Source: Rhodoferax sp. OV413
GTDB taxonomy: Bacteria > Pseudomonadota > Gammaproteobacteria > Burkholderiales > Burkholderiaceae_C
DNA: 39,419 nt
Assembly: GCF_945881795.1 (NCBI RefSeq)
Contig: NZ_CAMCVG010000014.1
Span: 1-39,419 of the forward strand
Direction of reading: 5' to 3'
Position numbers and translations under genes: made by a program. The notes beneath the pieces are model-generated. The model had not been told where the DNA came from. It saw only the letters and a list, made by a program, of their open reading frames with translations, and did no database searches. Positions 28,109 through 35,296 of the stretch are shown here, one piece after another. The stretch's first letter is position 1. Each line of letters opens with the position of its first letter.

Positions 28109-29023
28109 ATGAGTGCGTCGTTTTCTACAGCTGTGCAAGCCGCCTCGGAGGCCGCCGGTGGGCAGCATTATCCGCAAGGCAGTCTGTACGTGGTGGCAAC
28201 CCCCATCGGCAATCTGGCCGACATCACCCTGCGGGCGCTGCACGTGCTGGGGCTGGTGGACTGTGTTGCCTGCGAAGACACCCGCCACACCCAACAAATG
28301 CTGCGGGCCTACGGCATCGACAAGCCTGGCAGTGCCCTGCTTGCGGTGCACCAGCACAACGAAACCGAGGCGGCACAGGGCGTGATTCAGCGCCTGCACA
28401 GCGGGCAGCGGGTGGCCTATGTGAGCGACGCGGGCACGCCCGGCGTGAGCGACCCCGGTGCACGGCTGGTCGCGCAGGTGCGGGCGGCGGGCCTGCGCGT
28501 GGTGCCGCTGCCGGGGGCGAGCAGCGTGGTGAGCGCGATGTCGGTGGCCGGCGTGGTGGCGGCTGGCGAGGGGCATGGCGGCTTTGTGTTCAGGGGGTTT
28601 CTGTCGTCCAAGGCCACCGAACGCGCCAACGAAGTGGCCGCGCTGGCCGCCCAGCCCGAGGCGGTGGTGTTGCTCGAAGCGCCCCACCGGCTCGAGGCCC
28701 TGGCCAAGGCGCTGGGCGCCCTGGGTGAACGCAAGCTCACCGTGGGCCGCGAGCTCACCAAGCAGTTTGAAGAGATTGCCACCCTGCCGGCCGCAGAGTT
28801 CAGCGCCTGGCTGGCAGCCGACGCCAACCGCCTGCGGGGCGAGTTTGCGCTGGTCATTCACCCCGCTGCGCTGGCAGCAGGCGCCGCAGACGACCGGGTG
28901 CTGCTTCTGCTTTTGGAGCAGCTGCCGCTCAAGTCGGCGGTCAAGCTGGCGGCCGACATCACCGGCGAGCCGCGCAACGCGCTCTACGAACGCGCTCTCT
29001 TACTCAAAAAAGATAGCACCTAG
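28109..29023 (+). CDS. rsmI: 16S rRNA (cytidine1402-2'-O)-methyltransferase RsmI
   Basis: RsmI adds the 2'-O-methyl group to C1402 in the decoding centre using SAM. The protein shows LYVVATPIGNLADITLRAL, CEDTRHTQQML, YVSDAGTPGVSDPGARLV, PLPGASSVVSAMS and GRELTKQFEEI, the tetrapyrrole-methylase fold of this family. ATG 28109 gives 304 residues. An ATG at 28091 adds six residues and overlaps yraN, with a poorer upstream region. Divergent yraN is immediately adjacent. Confidence 0.95.
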   Translation: MSASFSTAVQAASEAAGGQHYPQGSLYVVATPIGNLADITLRALHVLGLVDCVACEDTRHTQQMLRAYGIDKPGSALLAVHQHNETEAAQGVIQRLHSGQRVAYVSDAGTPGVSDPGARLVAQVRAAGLRVVPLPGASSVVSAMSVAGVVAAGEGHGGFVFRGFLSSKATERANEVAALAAQPEAVVLLEAPHRLEALAKALGALGERKLTVGRELTKQFEEIATLPAAEFSAWLAADANRLRGEFALVIHPAALAAGAADDRVLLLLLEQLPLKSAVKLAADITGEPRNALYERALLLKKDST

Positions 29024-29053
29024 CGCAATACTGGCGGGCTCTAGGCGGCTTTT
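29013..29053 (+). repeat. Possible dispersed ~40 bp element after rsmI
   Basis: ATAGCACCTAGCGCAATACT continues into GGCGGGCTCTAGGCGGCTTTT; it covers the rsmI stop and most of the 47 bp gap to the helicase gene. It matches the element at 37445 at 24 of 41 positions without gaps, including a shared TGGCGGGC core. The following T-rich tract (29050-29066) may help terminate rsmI transcription. Confidence 0.4.
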
Positions 29054-29070
29054 CTTCCCTTTTTTTGGAT

Positions 29071-30315
29071 TCAGCCGGCCACAGGCGGTAAAGGACCGGC
29101 GGCGCGGAGTTTGTCTTTCTTGCTGGGCCTGCGGCCCTTGATGCCGCCGGCGGCCTGGTCGAGCGAAACGCGGGGCGCCGCCTCCTGCGGCTCGAAGCCC
29201 GGCACCACCTCGCGCGGCAGGCTCAGTCCGTTGCGCTTTTCAATCAAAGCAAAGTGCGCGGCCGAATCGGCGCTCACCAGACTCAGGGCCATGCCGGACT
29301 CGCCAGCACGCGCGGTGCGGCCGATGCGGTGCACATAGTCATGCGCAGCGCGTGGCAGGTCGTAATTGACGACCACCGGCAGGCCGGCAATATCAACGCC
29401 GCGGGCCGCCACATCGGTCGCCACCACCACCTGCACCACACTGGCCTTGAAGTCGGCCAGTACCTGGCTGCGCTTGCCTTGGCTGAGCTGCGCATGAAAG
29501 GGCTCGGCGCTCAAGCCCGCCCGGCGCAGCTTGTCGGCCACCATCTCGGCGGCGTATTTGGTGGCCACAAACACCAGAACCCGCGGCCACTCCTCCTGCA
29601 GCAGCAGGTGGCGCACTAACTGGGTACGGCGGGGCTCATCCACCAGAATGGCGCGCTGGCGAATGGCGGGCGCGGGCTGGCTATCAGAATCAATGGAGAC
29701 TTCTACCGGCGATTGCATGCGGGCTTCTGCCAGGCGGCGCACCGGCGCGCTGTAGGTGGCAGAAAACAGCAGGCTTTGGTGGGCCGGCAGCAGGGCATCA
29801 ATGCGGGCCAGCTCTTCGGCAAACCCGAGGTCGAGCAGGCGGTCGGCCTCATCGAGCACCAGGCAGCGCACCTGTTGCAGGGGCATGGCGTTGCGGTCGA
29901 CCAGGTCCAGCAGGCGGCCGGTGGTGGCCACCACAATGTCGGTTCCGCCGCGCAGGGCCATGAGCTGCGGATTGATGGACACCCCGCCAAACACCACCGA
30001 CACCTTGGCCGCAATGCCCGCGGCACGGGCCAGGGTGTTGATAACTGCGCCCACCTGAACTGCCAGCTCGCGGGTAGGCACTAGCACCAGCGACTGCGCC
30101 CGCCGCGGCACATGGGGGGCCGGCGGCTGCCAACGCTGCAGCACGGCGAGCGCGTAGGCCGCGGTTTTACCGGAGCCTGTCTGCGCGCACACCACCACGT
30201 CTTTGCCACCCAGCGCGGGGCCCAGGGCGGCGGATTGCACCGGCGTGGGCGTGGTGAACTGCTGCGCCATGGCGGCTGCCAGGGCCGGACTCAGGCCCAG
30301 AGTAAAAAAAGGCAT
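29071..30315 (-). CDS. DEAD-box RNA helicase, RhlE-like
   Basis: The 414-residue protein has a Q motif (FTTPTPVQSAAL), Walker A AQTGSGKT (44-51), PTREL, DEAD at 155-158, SAT at 185-187, and HRIGRTARAG, followed by a short basic tail (GRRPSKKDKLRAAG). DEAD-box helicases unwind short RNA duplexes in ribosome assembly and RNA decay. The overall pattern is closest to RhlE, but the tail is too variable to fix the subgroup. It converges with rsmI and is 44 bp upstream of the HTH-receiver gene's stop side. Confidence 0.93.
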   Translation of the reverse strand: MPFFTLGLSPALAAAMAQQFTTPTPVQSAALGPALGGKDVVVCAQTGSGKTAAYALAVLQRWQPPAPHVPRRAQSLVLVPTRELAVQVGAVINTLARAAGIAAKVSVVFGGVSINPQLMALRGGTDIVVATTGRLLDLVDRNAMPLQQVRCLVLDEADRLLDLGFAEELARIDALLPAHQSLLFSATYSAPVRRLAEARMQSPVEVSIDSDSQPAPAIRQRAILVDEPRRTQLVRHLLLQEEWPRVLVFVATKYAAEMVADKLRRAGLSAEPFHAQLSQGKRSQVLADFKASVVQVVVATDVAARGVDIAGLPVVVNYDLPRAAHDYVHRIGRTARAGESGMALSLVSADSAAHFALIEKRNGLSLPREVVPGFEPQEAAPRVSLDQAAGGIKGRRPSKKDKLRAAGPLPPVAG

Positions 30316-30359
30316 AGAGAAAACTCAGGGTGCCACAGCGGCTTGCGCCACTGCAGCGT

Positions 30360-30995
30360 TTAGGCGGACGTGCCGCGTTTGAGGTGGGCCGGCGAAACCA
30401 CCGTGTGTCCGCTGCGGTTCAGGCGGGTGGCGAGGGCGTCGAGGTAACCCAGCAAGCGCTCAGCCTGAAGGGGTTTTTGGTAGACGGTGACCCAGTTGGG
30501 CAGGCGCGGGTCGTCCTGCACTTCGGTGCGGGTCAGGGCGGTGAGCACGATGACTTCGATCGGCTGGTAGGCTGGTTCCTTGGCCATGGCCTGCACCAGG
30601 TGGTAGCCGTCAAAGGGCGTCATCATCAGGTCGGTCACCACCAGGTCGGGACGCTGGCGCTCAAGCTGAATCAGGGCTTGCGATGCGTCATTGGCAACGG
30701 TGAGCGCCACTTCGTGGCCGCCGCGGGCCAGCAGCGCCTGAAAGTAGGCGACCTGCACCTGATCGTCTTCGGCCAACAGGATCCGCAGGGGCCGGGGCCC
30801 CGCCTCGGGAGGGGCAATGTTGCCGCGCGACTGCACCAGTTTGTCGATGGCGCTGCGGAAGATCCGGCGGTGTCCGCCAGGGGTGATCCAGGCTTCGAGC
30901 TCGCCGCTGATCACCATTTTTTGCACTGACGTGGTCGACAAGCCCAGAATTCGGGCGGCTTGTTGGGTGGTCAGAACGTCGGTGCTTTGGGGCAT
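30360..30995 (-). CDS. Response regulator with N-terminal MerR/excisionase-type HTH and C-terminal receiver
   Basis: The 211-residue protein begins with an excisionase/MerR-like winged HTH (about 6-54: LTTQQAARILGLSTTSVQK; TPGGHRRI). It ends in a receiver domain (about 69-195) with D77/D78, phosphoacceptor D122 (VVTDLMM) and K174 (YQKP). Response regulators normally have the receiver first, so the order is reversed. It probably binds DNA in a phosphorylation-dependent way. No histidine kinase is adjacent; the receiver-bearing GGDEF-EAL protein lies 8 kb away. The 184 bp upstream (30996-31179) is AT-rich around 31040-31160 and likely holds its promoter. Confidence 0.9.
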   Translation of the reverse strand: MPQSTDVLTTQQAARILGLSTTSVQKMVISGELEAWITPGGHRRIFRSAIDKLVQSRGNIAPPEAGPRPLRILLAEDDQVQVAYFQALLARGGHEVALTVANDASQALIQLERQRPDLVVTDLMMTPFDGYHLVQAMAKEPAYQPIEVIVLTALTRTEVQDDPRLPNWVTVYQKPLQAERLLGYLDALATRLNRSGHTVVSPAHLKRGTSA

Positions 30996-31179
30996 GGTGG
31001 GGCCAGTCGTGAAGGGGCACGCACCGAACCGTGATTTTTTCAGATTTGGTGCTTTCGTTGCATTCTATTCAGGTACAGCGCCGTGCACCACTGGGTTTAA
31101 CGCCAAACGGGTGGTGTTTACAAAAAACAAACCTGTTTATTTGTGAATTGTGTGAGGCCTGAGTATTGCCCCGGCGCGG

Positions 31180-31392
31180 TTAGCGCTGGTCGTTGGGAGG
31201 GGGTGCGCTTTCCAGCAAGCCGGGGTCGCCCGGCACCGTCACGGCGAAGTCGGGCTCCGGCTCGCGGATGAGAATCGGCCCCTGCAGCGCTGTCTTGAAG
31301 CCCGACTGGATGCGACTAACCACATTGGGGTTGAGCCAGAAGGATGGCTCTGCGGAATCCGTTGATTTGGGGGCTTGCGGCATGGGATCCAA
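31180..31392 (-). CDS. Small protein of unknown function
   Basis: This is a 70-codon frame; a second in-frame ATG (codon 4, at 31383) may be the true start. The product is hydrophilic and Pro-rich (QSGFKTALQGPILIREPEPDF; AVTVPGDPGLLESAPPPN), with no signal peptide or membrane helix. I do not recognise it. It is supported mainly by a good promoter just upstream on the same strand (31415-31442) and by the lack of any competing gene. It lies between the HTH-receiver gene and the divergent EAL-HDOD gene. Confidence 0.5.
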   Translation of the reverse strand: MDPMPQAPKSTDSAEPSFWLNPNVVSRIQSGFKTALQGPILIREPEPDFAVTVPGDPGLLESAPPPNDQR

Positions 31393-31414
31393 TTGTGAAA
31401 ATCAGTCAATCTTC

Positions 31415-31442
31415 AATATAACGTTTTTGACCTGTTTGTCAA
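31415..31442 (-). promoter_or_regulatory. Strong sigma70-like promoter with overlapping inverted repeat
   Basis: On the minus strand, TTGACA (31437-31442) and TATATT (31415-31420) are spaced 16 bp apart, 22 bp or more before the 70-codon gene. TTTGAC (31426-31431) and GTCAAA (31438-31443) form a perfect 6 bp inverted repeat over the -35 box, a typical position for a repressor operator. Confidence 0.6.
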
Positions 31443-31502
31443 ATTGATGTCAGGGCATTCGCAGTGCCTGTTTCCGGCGCACGCTGCCGCATTCACACGG
31501 CG

Positions 31503-31582
31503 CGGCCTGTCAGGGGAATACCGGGGCTTCTTGTAAGCGGCCGCCGGGTGCGTTACGCTCACGGCCTCTTATCAGGGGAACA
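31503..31582 (+). repeat. Imperfect direct repeat upstream of the EAL-HDOD gene
   Basis: CGGCCTGTCAGGGGAATA (31503-31520) recurs as CGGCCTCTTATCAGGGGAAC (from 31562) about 60 bp later, the second copy ending at the ribosome binding region. It could be a duplicated regulatory site or chance. Confidence 0.25.
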
Positions 31583-31590
31583 TTACAGGC

Positions 31591-32829
31591 ATGTCTGAAC
31601 AAGAATCGGCCTCCGGCGAGGTGCTGGACCGTATCTCCATAGCCCGCCAACCTATTGTCAGCGCTGATAGGGTGGTGTTGGCTTATGAGCTTTTCAACCG
31701 CTCAGCCGGCACATCCGGCCACTCGCGCGAGAGCGATGTCGCACTGGCCTTACACGCGCTGGGCCATAGCGCAGCGCCATTTTCCACCTCGGTGCACGAT
31801 GTGTTTATCCACTCGGTGCATGAAGGCCTGAGCGGCCCGCAGTGGGATTTTCTGGCTCCGCACCGCACCGTGATTGAGGTGGCCCCGGCGCCTCAGCATG
31901 ACGCGGCCTTTATTGCTGCGCTGGCGCCGGCGCTGCAGGCGCTCAAGCTCCGCGGCTTTCGGCTGGCGTTCAAGCACAGCGTGGTGGCCCCTGTCTACAA
32001 GCCCTGGCAAGCCCTTGCCGACTTCGTCAAGATCAATGCGTCGGGCACTGACGTGCAGCAGCACAAGCCCTTGGTGTTGGCGGCCCAGAGCCGTACGCCG
32101 GCCGCGCTGATTGCCGAGAAGGTGGAGACCGGTGCGCAGTTCGAGGCCATGCGCGACTTGGGGGTGCAAGAGTTTCAGGGCTACTGGTTCTCGGTGCCCG
32201 AGATGGTGCAGTCGCGCGTGCTCTCGCCTGGTCAGGCCAGCGCCTTAGAAATCTTCAAACTCGCGCAGGCGGAGGCGCCCTTGGAGGAGTTGGAGACGGT
32301 CTTGAAGAAGGATGCTGCGCTGGGTGTCAGCCTGCTGCGGGTCATCAACTCCGCCGCCTTCGGCATGCGGCAGAAGATTACTTCGCTGCGCCAGGCCATC
32401 CTGCTCCTGGGCTACGCGAAGCTGGTGCAATGGTCGGCCATGCTGCTGACCAACACCATCGAGCAAGCCAGCGTGCAGGGCACGGCGGCGATTGTGCGCG
32501 GCCGCATGATGGAACTACTGGCCGCCATCAGCATGGGCCCGGAGCGGGCGGACACCGCTTTTCTGGTGGGTTTGTTGTCGCAAATTGATATCTTGCTGGG
32601 CCAGCCGATGGCTGATCTGGTGCAACAGTTGGGGCTGGACGAGGCTGTGGCACACCCCCTTATCACCCGCGAAGGGCCGTTTGGCGCCTTGCTTGACCTG
32701 GTAAGCGCCTGCGAGTCTGACGATGAAGCGGCGTTCTCAGCCGCATTCAGCGCGCACACCTTTTCGCTCAGGCAGGTCAACCTCGCGCATATGGAGGCCC
32801 TGGTCTGGGCCGACAGCATCACGGCCTGA
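31591..32829 (+). CDS. EAL-HDOD signalling protein with degenerate EAL domain
   Basis: The 412-residue protein has an N-terminal EAL-like domain (about 12-200) and a C-terminal HDOD domain (about 205-400: LKKDAALGVSLLRVINSAAFG; SLRQAILLLGYAKLVQW). Where active enzymes have the EAL signature it reads YELFNR, and the DDFGTGYS metal loop is absent, so it is unlikely to hydrolyse c-di-GMP. This YuxH/CdgJ-like class acts in motility or virulence signalling by protein contacts. AGGGGAA lies about 12 bases before ATG 31591. Two similar blocks (31503-31520 and 31562-31582) precede the gene. Confidence 0.9.
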   Translation: MSEQESASGEVLDRISIARQPIVSADRVVLAYELFNRSAGTSGHSRESDVALALHALGHSAAPFSTSVHDVFIHSVHEGLSGPQWDFLAPHRTVIEVAPAPQHDAAFIAALAPALQALKLRGFRLAFKHSVVAPVYKPWQALADFVKINASGTDVQQHKPLVLAAQSRTPAALIAEKVETGAQFEAMRDLGVQEFQGYWFSVPEMVQSRVLSPGQASALEIFKLAQAEAPLEELETVLKKDAALGVSLLRVINSAAFGMRQKITSLRQAILLLGYAKLVQWSAMLLTNTIEQASVQGTAAIVRGRMMELLAAISMGPERADTAFLVGLLSQIDILLGQPMADLVQQLGLDEAVAHPLITREGPFGALLDLVSACESDDEAAFSAAFSAHTFSLRQVNLAHMEALVWADSITA

Positions 32830-33240
32830 GGTGGGACAAGGCAGCGGCAACGCGGCGGCCACGGCTCTTCTGTTCCTGTGCAGGTGAGCGTGGCGGGCGC
32901 AGCGGGAGCGGCGGTTGGGGCGGGCTCCGGGCAGCCGCCGATCGTGCAGCAGAACTACGCCCTCCCGCAGGTCGTTGAGTCGCGCATCATCTACCAGCCC
33001 TACTACGTACGGCCTCATGTTCTGCCGCCGGTGCAGTTTCACTTCGGCCGCAATGAAGGTCGGGGCAGGCATCACCACTGGCGGTGACCCCGGGGAGCTT
33101 GCCGGAGTCCGCTTGCACCGGGCGAAAAGGATCGTGGTTGCGGACTGTGCAGGCTCAACCCTGTGCGCTGTCGAACGGAGACCGGGGAGATAACTCTTTA
33201 CTCTGGGGTACACCTTTCCCAGGAGTTCGGCTTGGTTGCC
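32830..33240. other. 411 bp gene-poor gap
   Basis: Between the EAL-HDOD stop and the flavolipoprotein start I see only one weak small frame (32878-33087) and no hairpin with a T-run, RNA gene or clear promoter. Composition becomes less GC-rich towards 33100-33240, at the border of the patch that ends at the tRNA gene. Confidence 0.5.
32878..33087 (+). CDS. Doubtful small frame, possible 3' remnant of an exported protein gene
   Basis: A GTG-initiated 69-codon frame encodes a Gly/Ala-rich start, then PPIVQQNYALPQVV, YQPYYVRP and a Gly/Arg/His-rich end (GRGRHHHWR). It lies in the same reading frame as the preceding EAL-HDOD gene after its TGA, with no stop between. It lacks a signal peptide and a good ribosome binding site. 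It could be the tail of a gene whose 5' part was lost, or noise in GC-rich DNA. Confidence 0.25.
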   Translation: MQVSVAGAAGAAVGAGSGQPPIVQQNYALPQVVESRIIYQPYYVRPHVLPPVQFHFGRNEGRGRHHHWR

Positions 33241-34365
33241 ATGTCTCGACGAGTGTTCGCGCTGTCTGCCTGTGGCATTGCGGGCACCGCATCGTTCGTA
33301 TCGGGATGCAGTTCCTTCGGCATGTCGGATGAGTACGAGGCCTTAGCAAGCCAAATCCGGCAGCCCGTCGCGCTGCCAATCAAGCTGCCGGTAACGCCGC
33401 TGGAGTTCGAGGGAAATGCCCCCACAAGCGAACTGGTCCGCTACGCCACATTGGCCCCGTCCAGCCACAACACGCAATGCTGGAAGTTCAGTGCCACCGA
33501 GACCTCCATCACCCTCCTACCAGACTTGGCGAGGCGGTGTCCGGCGGTCGATCCGGACGACCATCATCTGTTTGTCTCGCTCGGGTGCGCGACCGAGAAC
33601 CTGGTGCAGGCCGCCTTGGCCCATGGGCTGCATGCCGATGTCGTTTTTGACGATATAAGGGAGAACATTCGGGTCGAGCTCAGGCCTACTGCGCCCCGGT
33701 CTTCCGCTCTGTTTCACGCGATTCCGCTGCGCCAGGTGACGCGTGGCGACTATGACGGAGCGGCCGTGTCTGCCGCGGAGCTCGATGTGCTGCAACGTGT
33801 CGGTAGCGGGCCTCAGGTCCGGCTGGTGCTCCTGACCGGGCGGCCGGCCTTGGAGCACGTGCTAGGACAGATTATTGGGGCCAACAGCCGCCAGATGGCA
33901 GATGCCGGCTTCGTCGCCGAGCTCAAGACCTGGATCCGGTTCAACGCGTCTGATGCTGTGCTCACCCGCGACGGGCTGTTCAGCCCCACCAGCGGCAATC
34001 CCGCCATTCCGGGCTGGTTGGGCCGTTTGGCATTCGGCATGCTTTTCACACCCGTGTCTGAGAACGACAAGATTGCGCGCCAGATTCGCAGCTCGGCAGG
34101 CATTGCGGTGTTCGTGGGCCTGTCGGCGGACAAGGCGCACTGGGTCGAGGTCGGACGCTGTTATGAGCGGTTTGCACTGCAGGCCACCGCCCTTGGCATT
34201 CGGAACGCCCATCTGAACCAGCCTGTGGAGGTTCCATCCTCGCGAAGCTCTCTTGCTAGAGCGCTCGGCCTAGATGGGTACCGGCCTGATCTGGTGGTGC
34301 GGTTTGGCAGGGGCCCGACCATGCCGTTTTCACTCAGGCGACCGGTGTCAGCGGTGATGGTGTGA
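33241..34365 (+). CDS. Acg-family nitroreductase-like flavoprotein, predicted Tat-exported lipoprotein
   Basis: The 374-residue protein resembles the Acg family of FMN-binding nitroreductase-fold proteins: RYATLAPSSHNTQCWKF at about 80-96 is the nitroreductase-like N-terminal site. C-terminal signs are RCYERFALQATALGIRNAHLNQP and GYRPDLVVRFGRG. The N-terminus MSRRVFALSACGIAG contains a Tat-type SRRxF pair and ends in VSGC (C23), a lipobox. It is therefore probably folded with its flavin, exported by Tat and lipid-anchored. ATG 33241 is chosen for this signal; the upstream frame extension has no such sense. The role is unknown; quinone or nitro-compound reduction is possible. It may be co-transcribed with the quinone reductase-like gene 69 bp downstream. 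Confidence 0.82.
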   Translation: MSRRVFALSACGIAGTASFVSGCSSFGMSDEYEALASQIRQPVALPIKLPVTPLEFEGNAPTSELVRYATLAPSSHNTQCWKFSATETSITLLPDLARRCPAVDPDDHHLFVSLGCATENLVQAALAHGLHADVVFDDIRENIRVELRPTAPRSSALFHAIPLRQVTRGDYDGAAVSAAELDVLQRVGSGPQVRLVLLTGRPALEHVLGQIIGANSRQMADAGFVAELKTWIRFNASDAVLTRDGLFSPTSGNPAIPGWLGRLAFGMLFTPVSENDKIARQIRSSAGIAVFVGLSADKAHWVEVGRCYERFALQATALGIRNAHLNQPVEVPSSRSSLARALGLDGYRPDLVVRFGRGPTMPFSLRRPVSAVMV

Positions 34366-34434
34366 GAACTATCCCGCTCTCGCCTTCCATGCGGCCGGCG
34401 TCTCGATTTGCACCACCCCACTTGGAGTCCTGAA

Positions 34435-35016
34435 TTGTCAAAACGCATTCTTCTTATTCAGGGGCATCCCGACAGCAGAACTTCGCACCTGTGTCACGCG
34501 CTGGCGGCCAGCTACAAAGGCGGCGCCCAGTCTGGCGGTCACGCCGTGCGTCTCTGCCATGTTGCGGCGCTTGATTTCCCCTTGCTGCGCAGTCAGATTG
34601 ATTTCAAGACCGGCTACCTGCCCAGGAGTTTGCAAACGGCCCAAGACGATATCTGGTGGTGCGAGCACATGGTGTTCTTCTTCCCGCTTTGGGCGGGGGA
34701 CATGCCGGCGTTGCTGAAAGGTTTCTTGGAGCAGGTCTTTCGGCCCAGCTTTACCGGATCGAACCGCAATCCCTTCGCAAAGAAGCCGCTATCAGGCCGC
34801 TCGGCCCAGGTCGTCGTCACCATGGCCATGCCTGCGTTGGTGTACAGGTTGTTGTTTCGCGCGCACAGCCTGAAGTCTTTGCGGCGCAACATTCTTGGCA
34901 TGGCGGGGATCGGGCCGGTGCGCGAGACGCTGATCGGCTCAGCAGGAGGCATGCAGGCGCAGAAAGCTGCGCAATGGTTTTTCAAGCTCAGACGCTTGAG
35001 CGAAGATGGCAAGTGA
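34435..35016 (+). CDS. NAD(P)H-dependent quinone oxidoreductase, flavodoxin-like fold
   Basis: The 193-residue protein starts MSKRILLIQGHPDS and has the NQO1/KefF-type flavodoxin-like pattern: an N-terminal GHPDSRTSHLCHAL phosphate loop, WWCEHMVFFFPLWAGDMPALLKGFLEQVF in the middle (about 77-105), and a C-terminal helix. Such proteins reduce quinones with two electrons using FMN or FAD. A TTG start at 34435 is used because GGAG lies 7 bases upstream; no ATG fits. The DNA is less GC-rich than most of the window (32 of 60 bases in 34441-34500), which hints at acquisition together with the flavolipoprotein gene next to tRNA-Arg. Confidence 0.85.
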   Translation: MSKRILLIQGHPDSRTSHLCHALAASYKGGAQSGGHAVRLCHVAALDFPLLRSQIDFKTGYLPRSLQTAQDDIWWCEHMVFFFPLWAGDMPALLKGFLEQVFRPSFTGSNRNPFAKKPLSGRSAQVVVTMAMPALVYRLLFRAHSLKSLRRNILGMAGIGPVRETLIGSAGGMQAQKAAQWFFKLRRLSEDGK

Positions 35017-35132
35017 CCGCACCGTCAAGGCGCCCCGTCATTGAATCCAGATCGCATACAAAACGCTATGTCCTGCTCGCCAATTTGCAGGGGCGCCGGA
35101 CGCTCTCAGATGAGTAGCAAGCTATCAAGCTT

Positions 35133-35208
35133 TGGTGCGGCTGGCGGGGATCGAACCCACGACCCTTGGCTTCGGAGGCCAATACTCTATCCACTGAGCT
35201 ACAGCCGC
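35133..35208 (-). tRNA. tRNA-Arg (anticodon CCG)
   Basis: On the minus strand a complete 76-base cloverleaf is seen. The acceptor GCGGCTG pairs with CAGCCGC, the D arm is GCTC...GAGT, the anticodon arm is TTGGC-CTCCGAA-GCCAA with anticodon CCG, the T arm is GTGGG-TTCGATC-CCCGC, and A plus an encoded CCA end it. Its 3' end faces the two flavoprotein genes, the side where tRNA-targeted elements integrate. A TACAAT on the minus strand (35221-35226) 12 bp upstream may be its -10 box. Confidence 0.97.
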
Positions 35209-35249
35209 AACAGTGCTGGGATTGTAGGGGTTTTGAGGGGGGCGGCCGT

Positions 35250-35255
35250 TATAAT
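35250..35255 (+). promoter_or_regulatory. Consensus -10 box for the cytochrome gene
   Basis: TATAAT lies 41 bp before the cytochrome ATG. No matching -35 hexamer is clear at 16-18 bp; the upstream DNA is G-rich. It sits back to back with the likely tRNA promoter. Confidence 0.45.
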
Positions 35256-35296
35256 CAGCGGCACATTGCATGCCCCCGCTTTTATTGAGGACCCCC

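Noticed and set aside
32737-33213. A 158-codon minus-strand frame across the gap after the EAL-HDOD gene
   Set aside because: It has no recognisable domain or ribosome binding site and overlaps the EAL-HDOD C-terminus antisense.
34294-34320. TGGTGCGG plus partly similar bases, resembling the tRNA-Arg 3' end, inside the flavolipoprotein gene
   Set aside because: Only 8 bp match exactly, too short for an attachment-site duplication, and it lies in conserved coding sequence.
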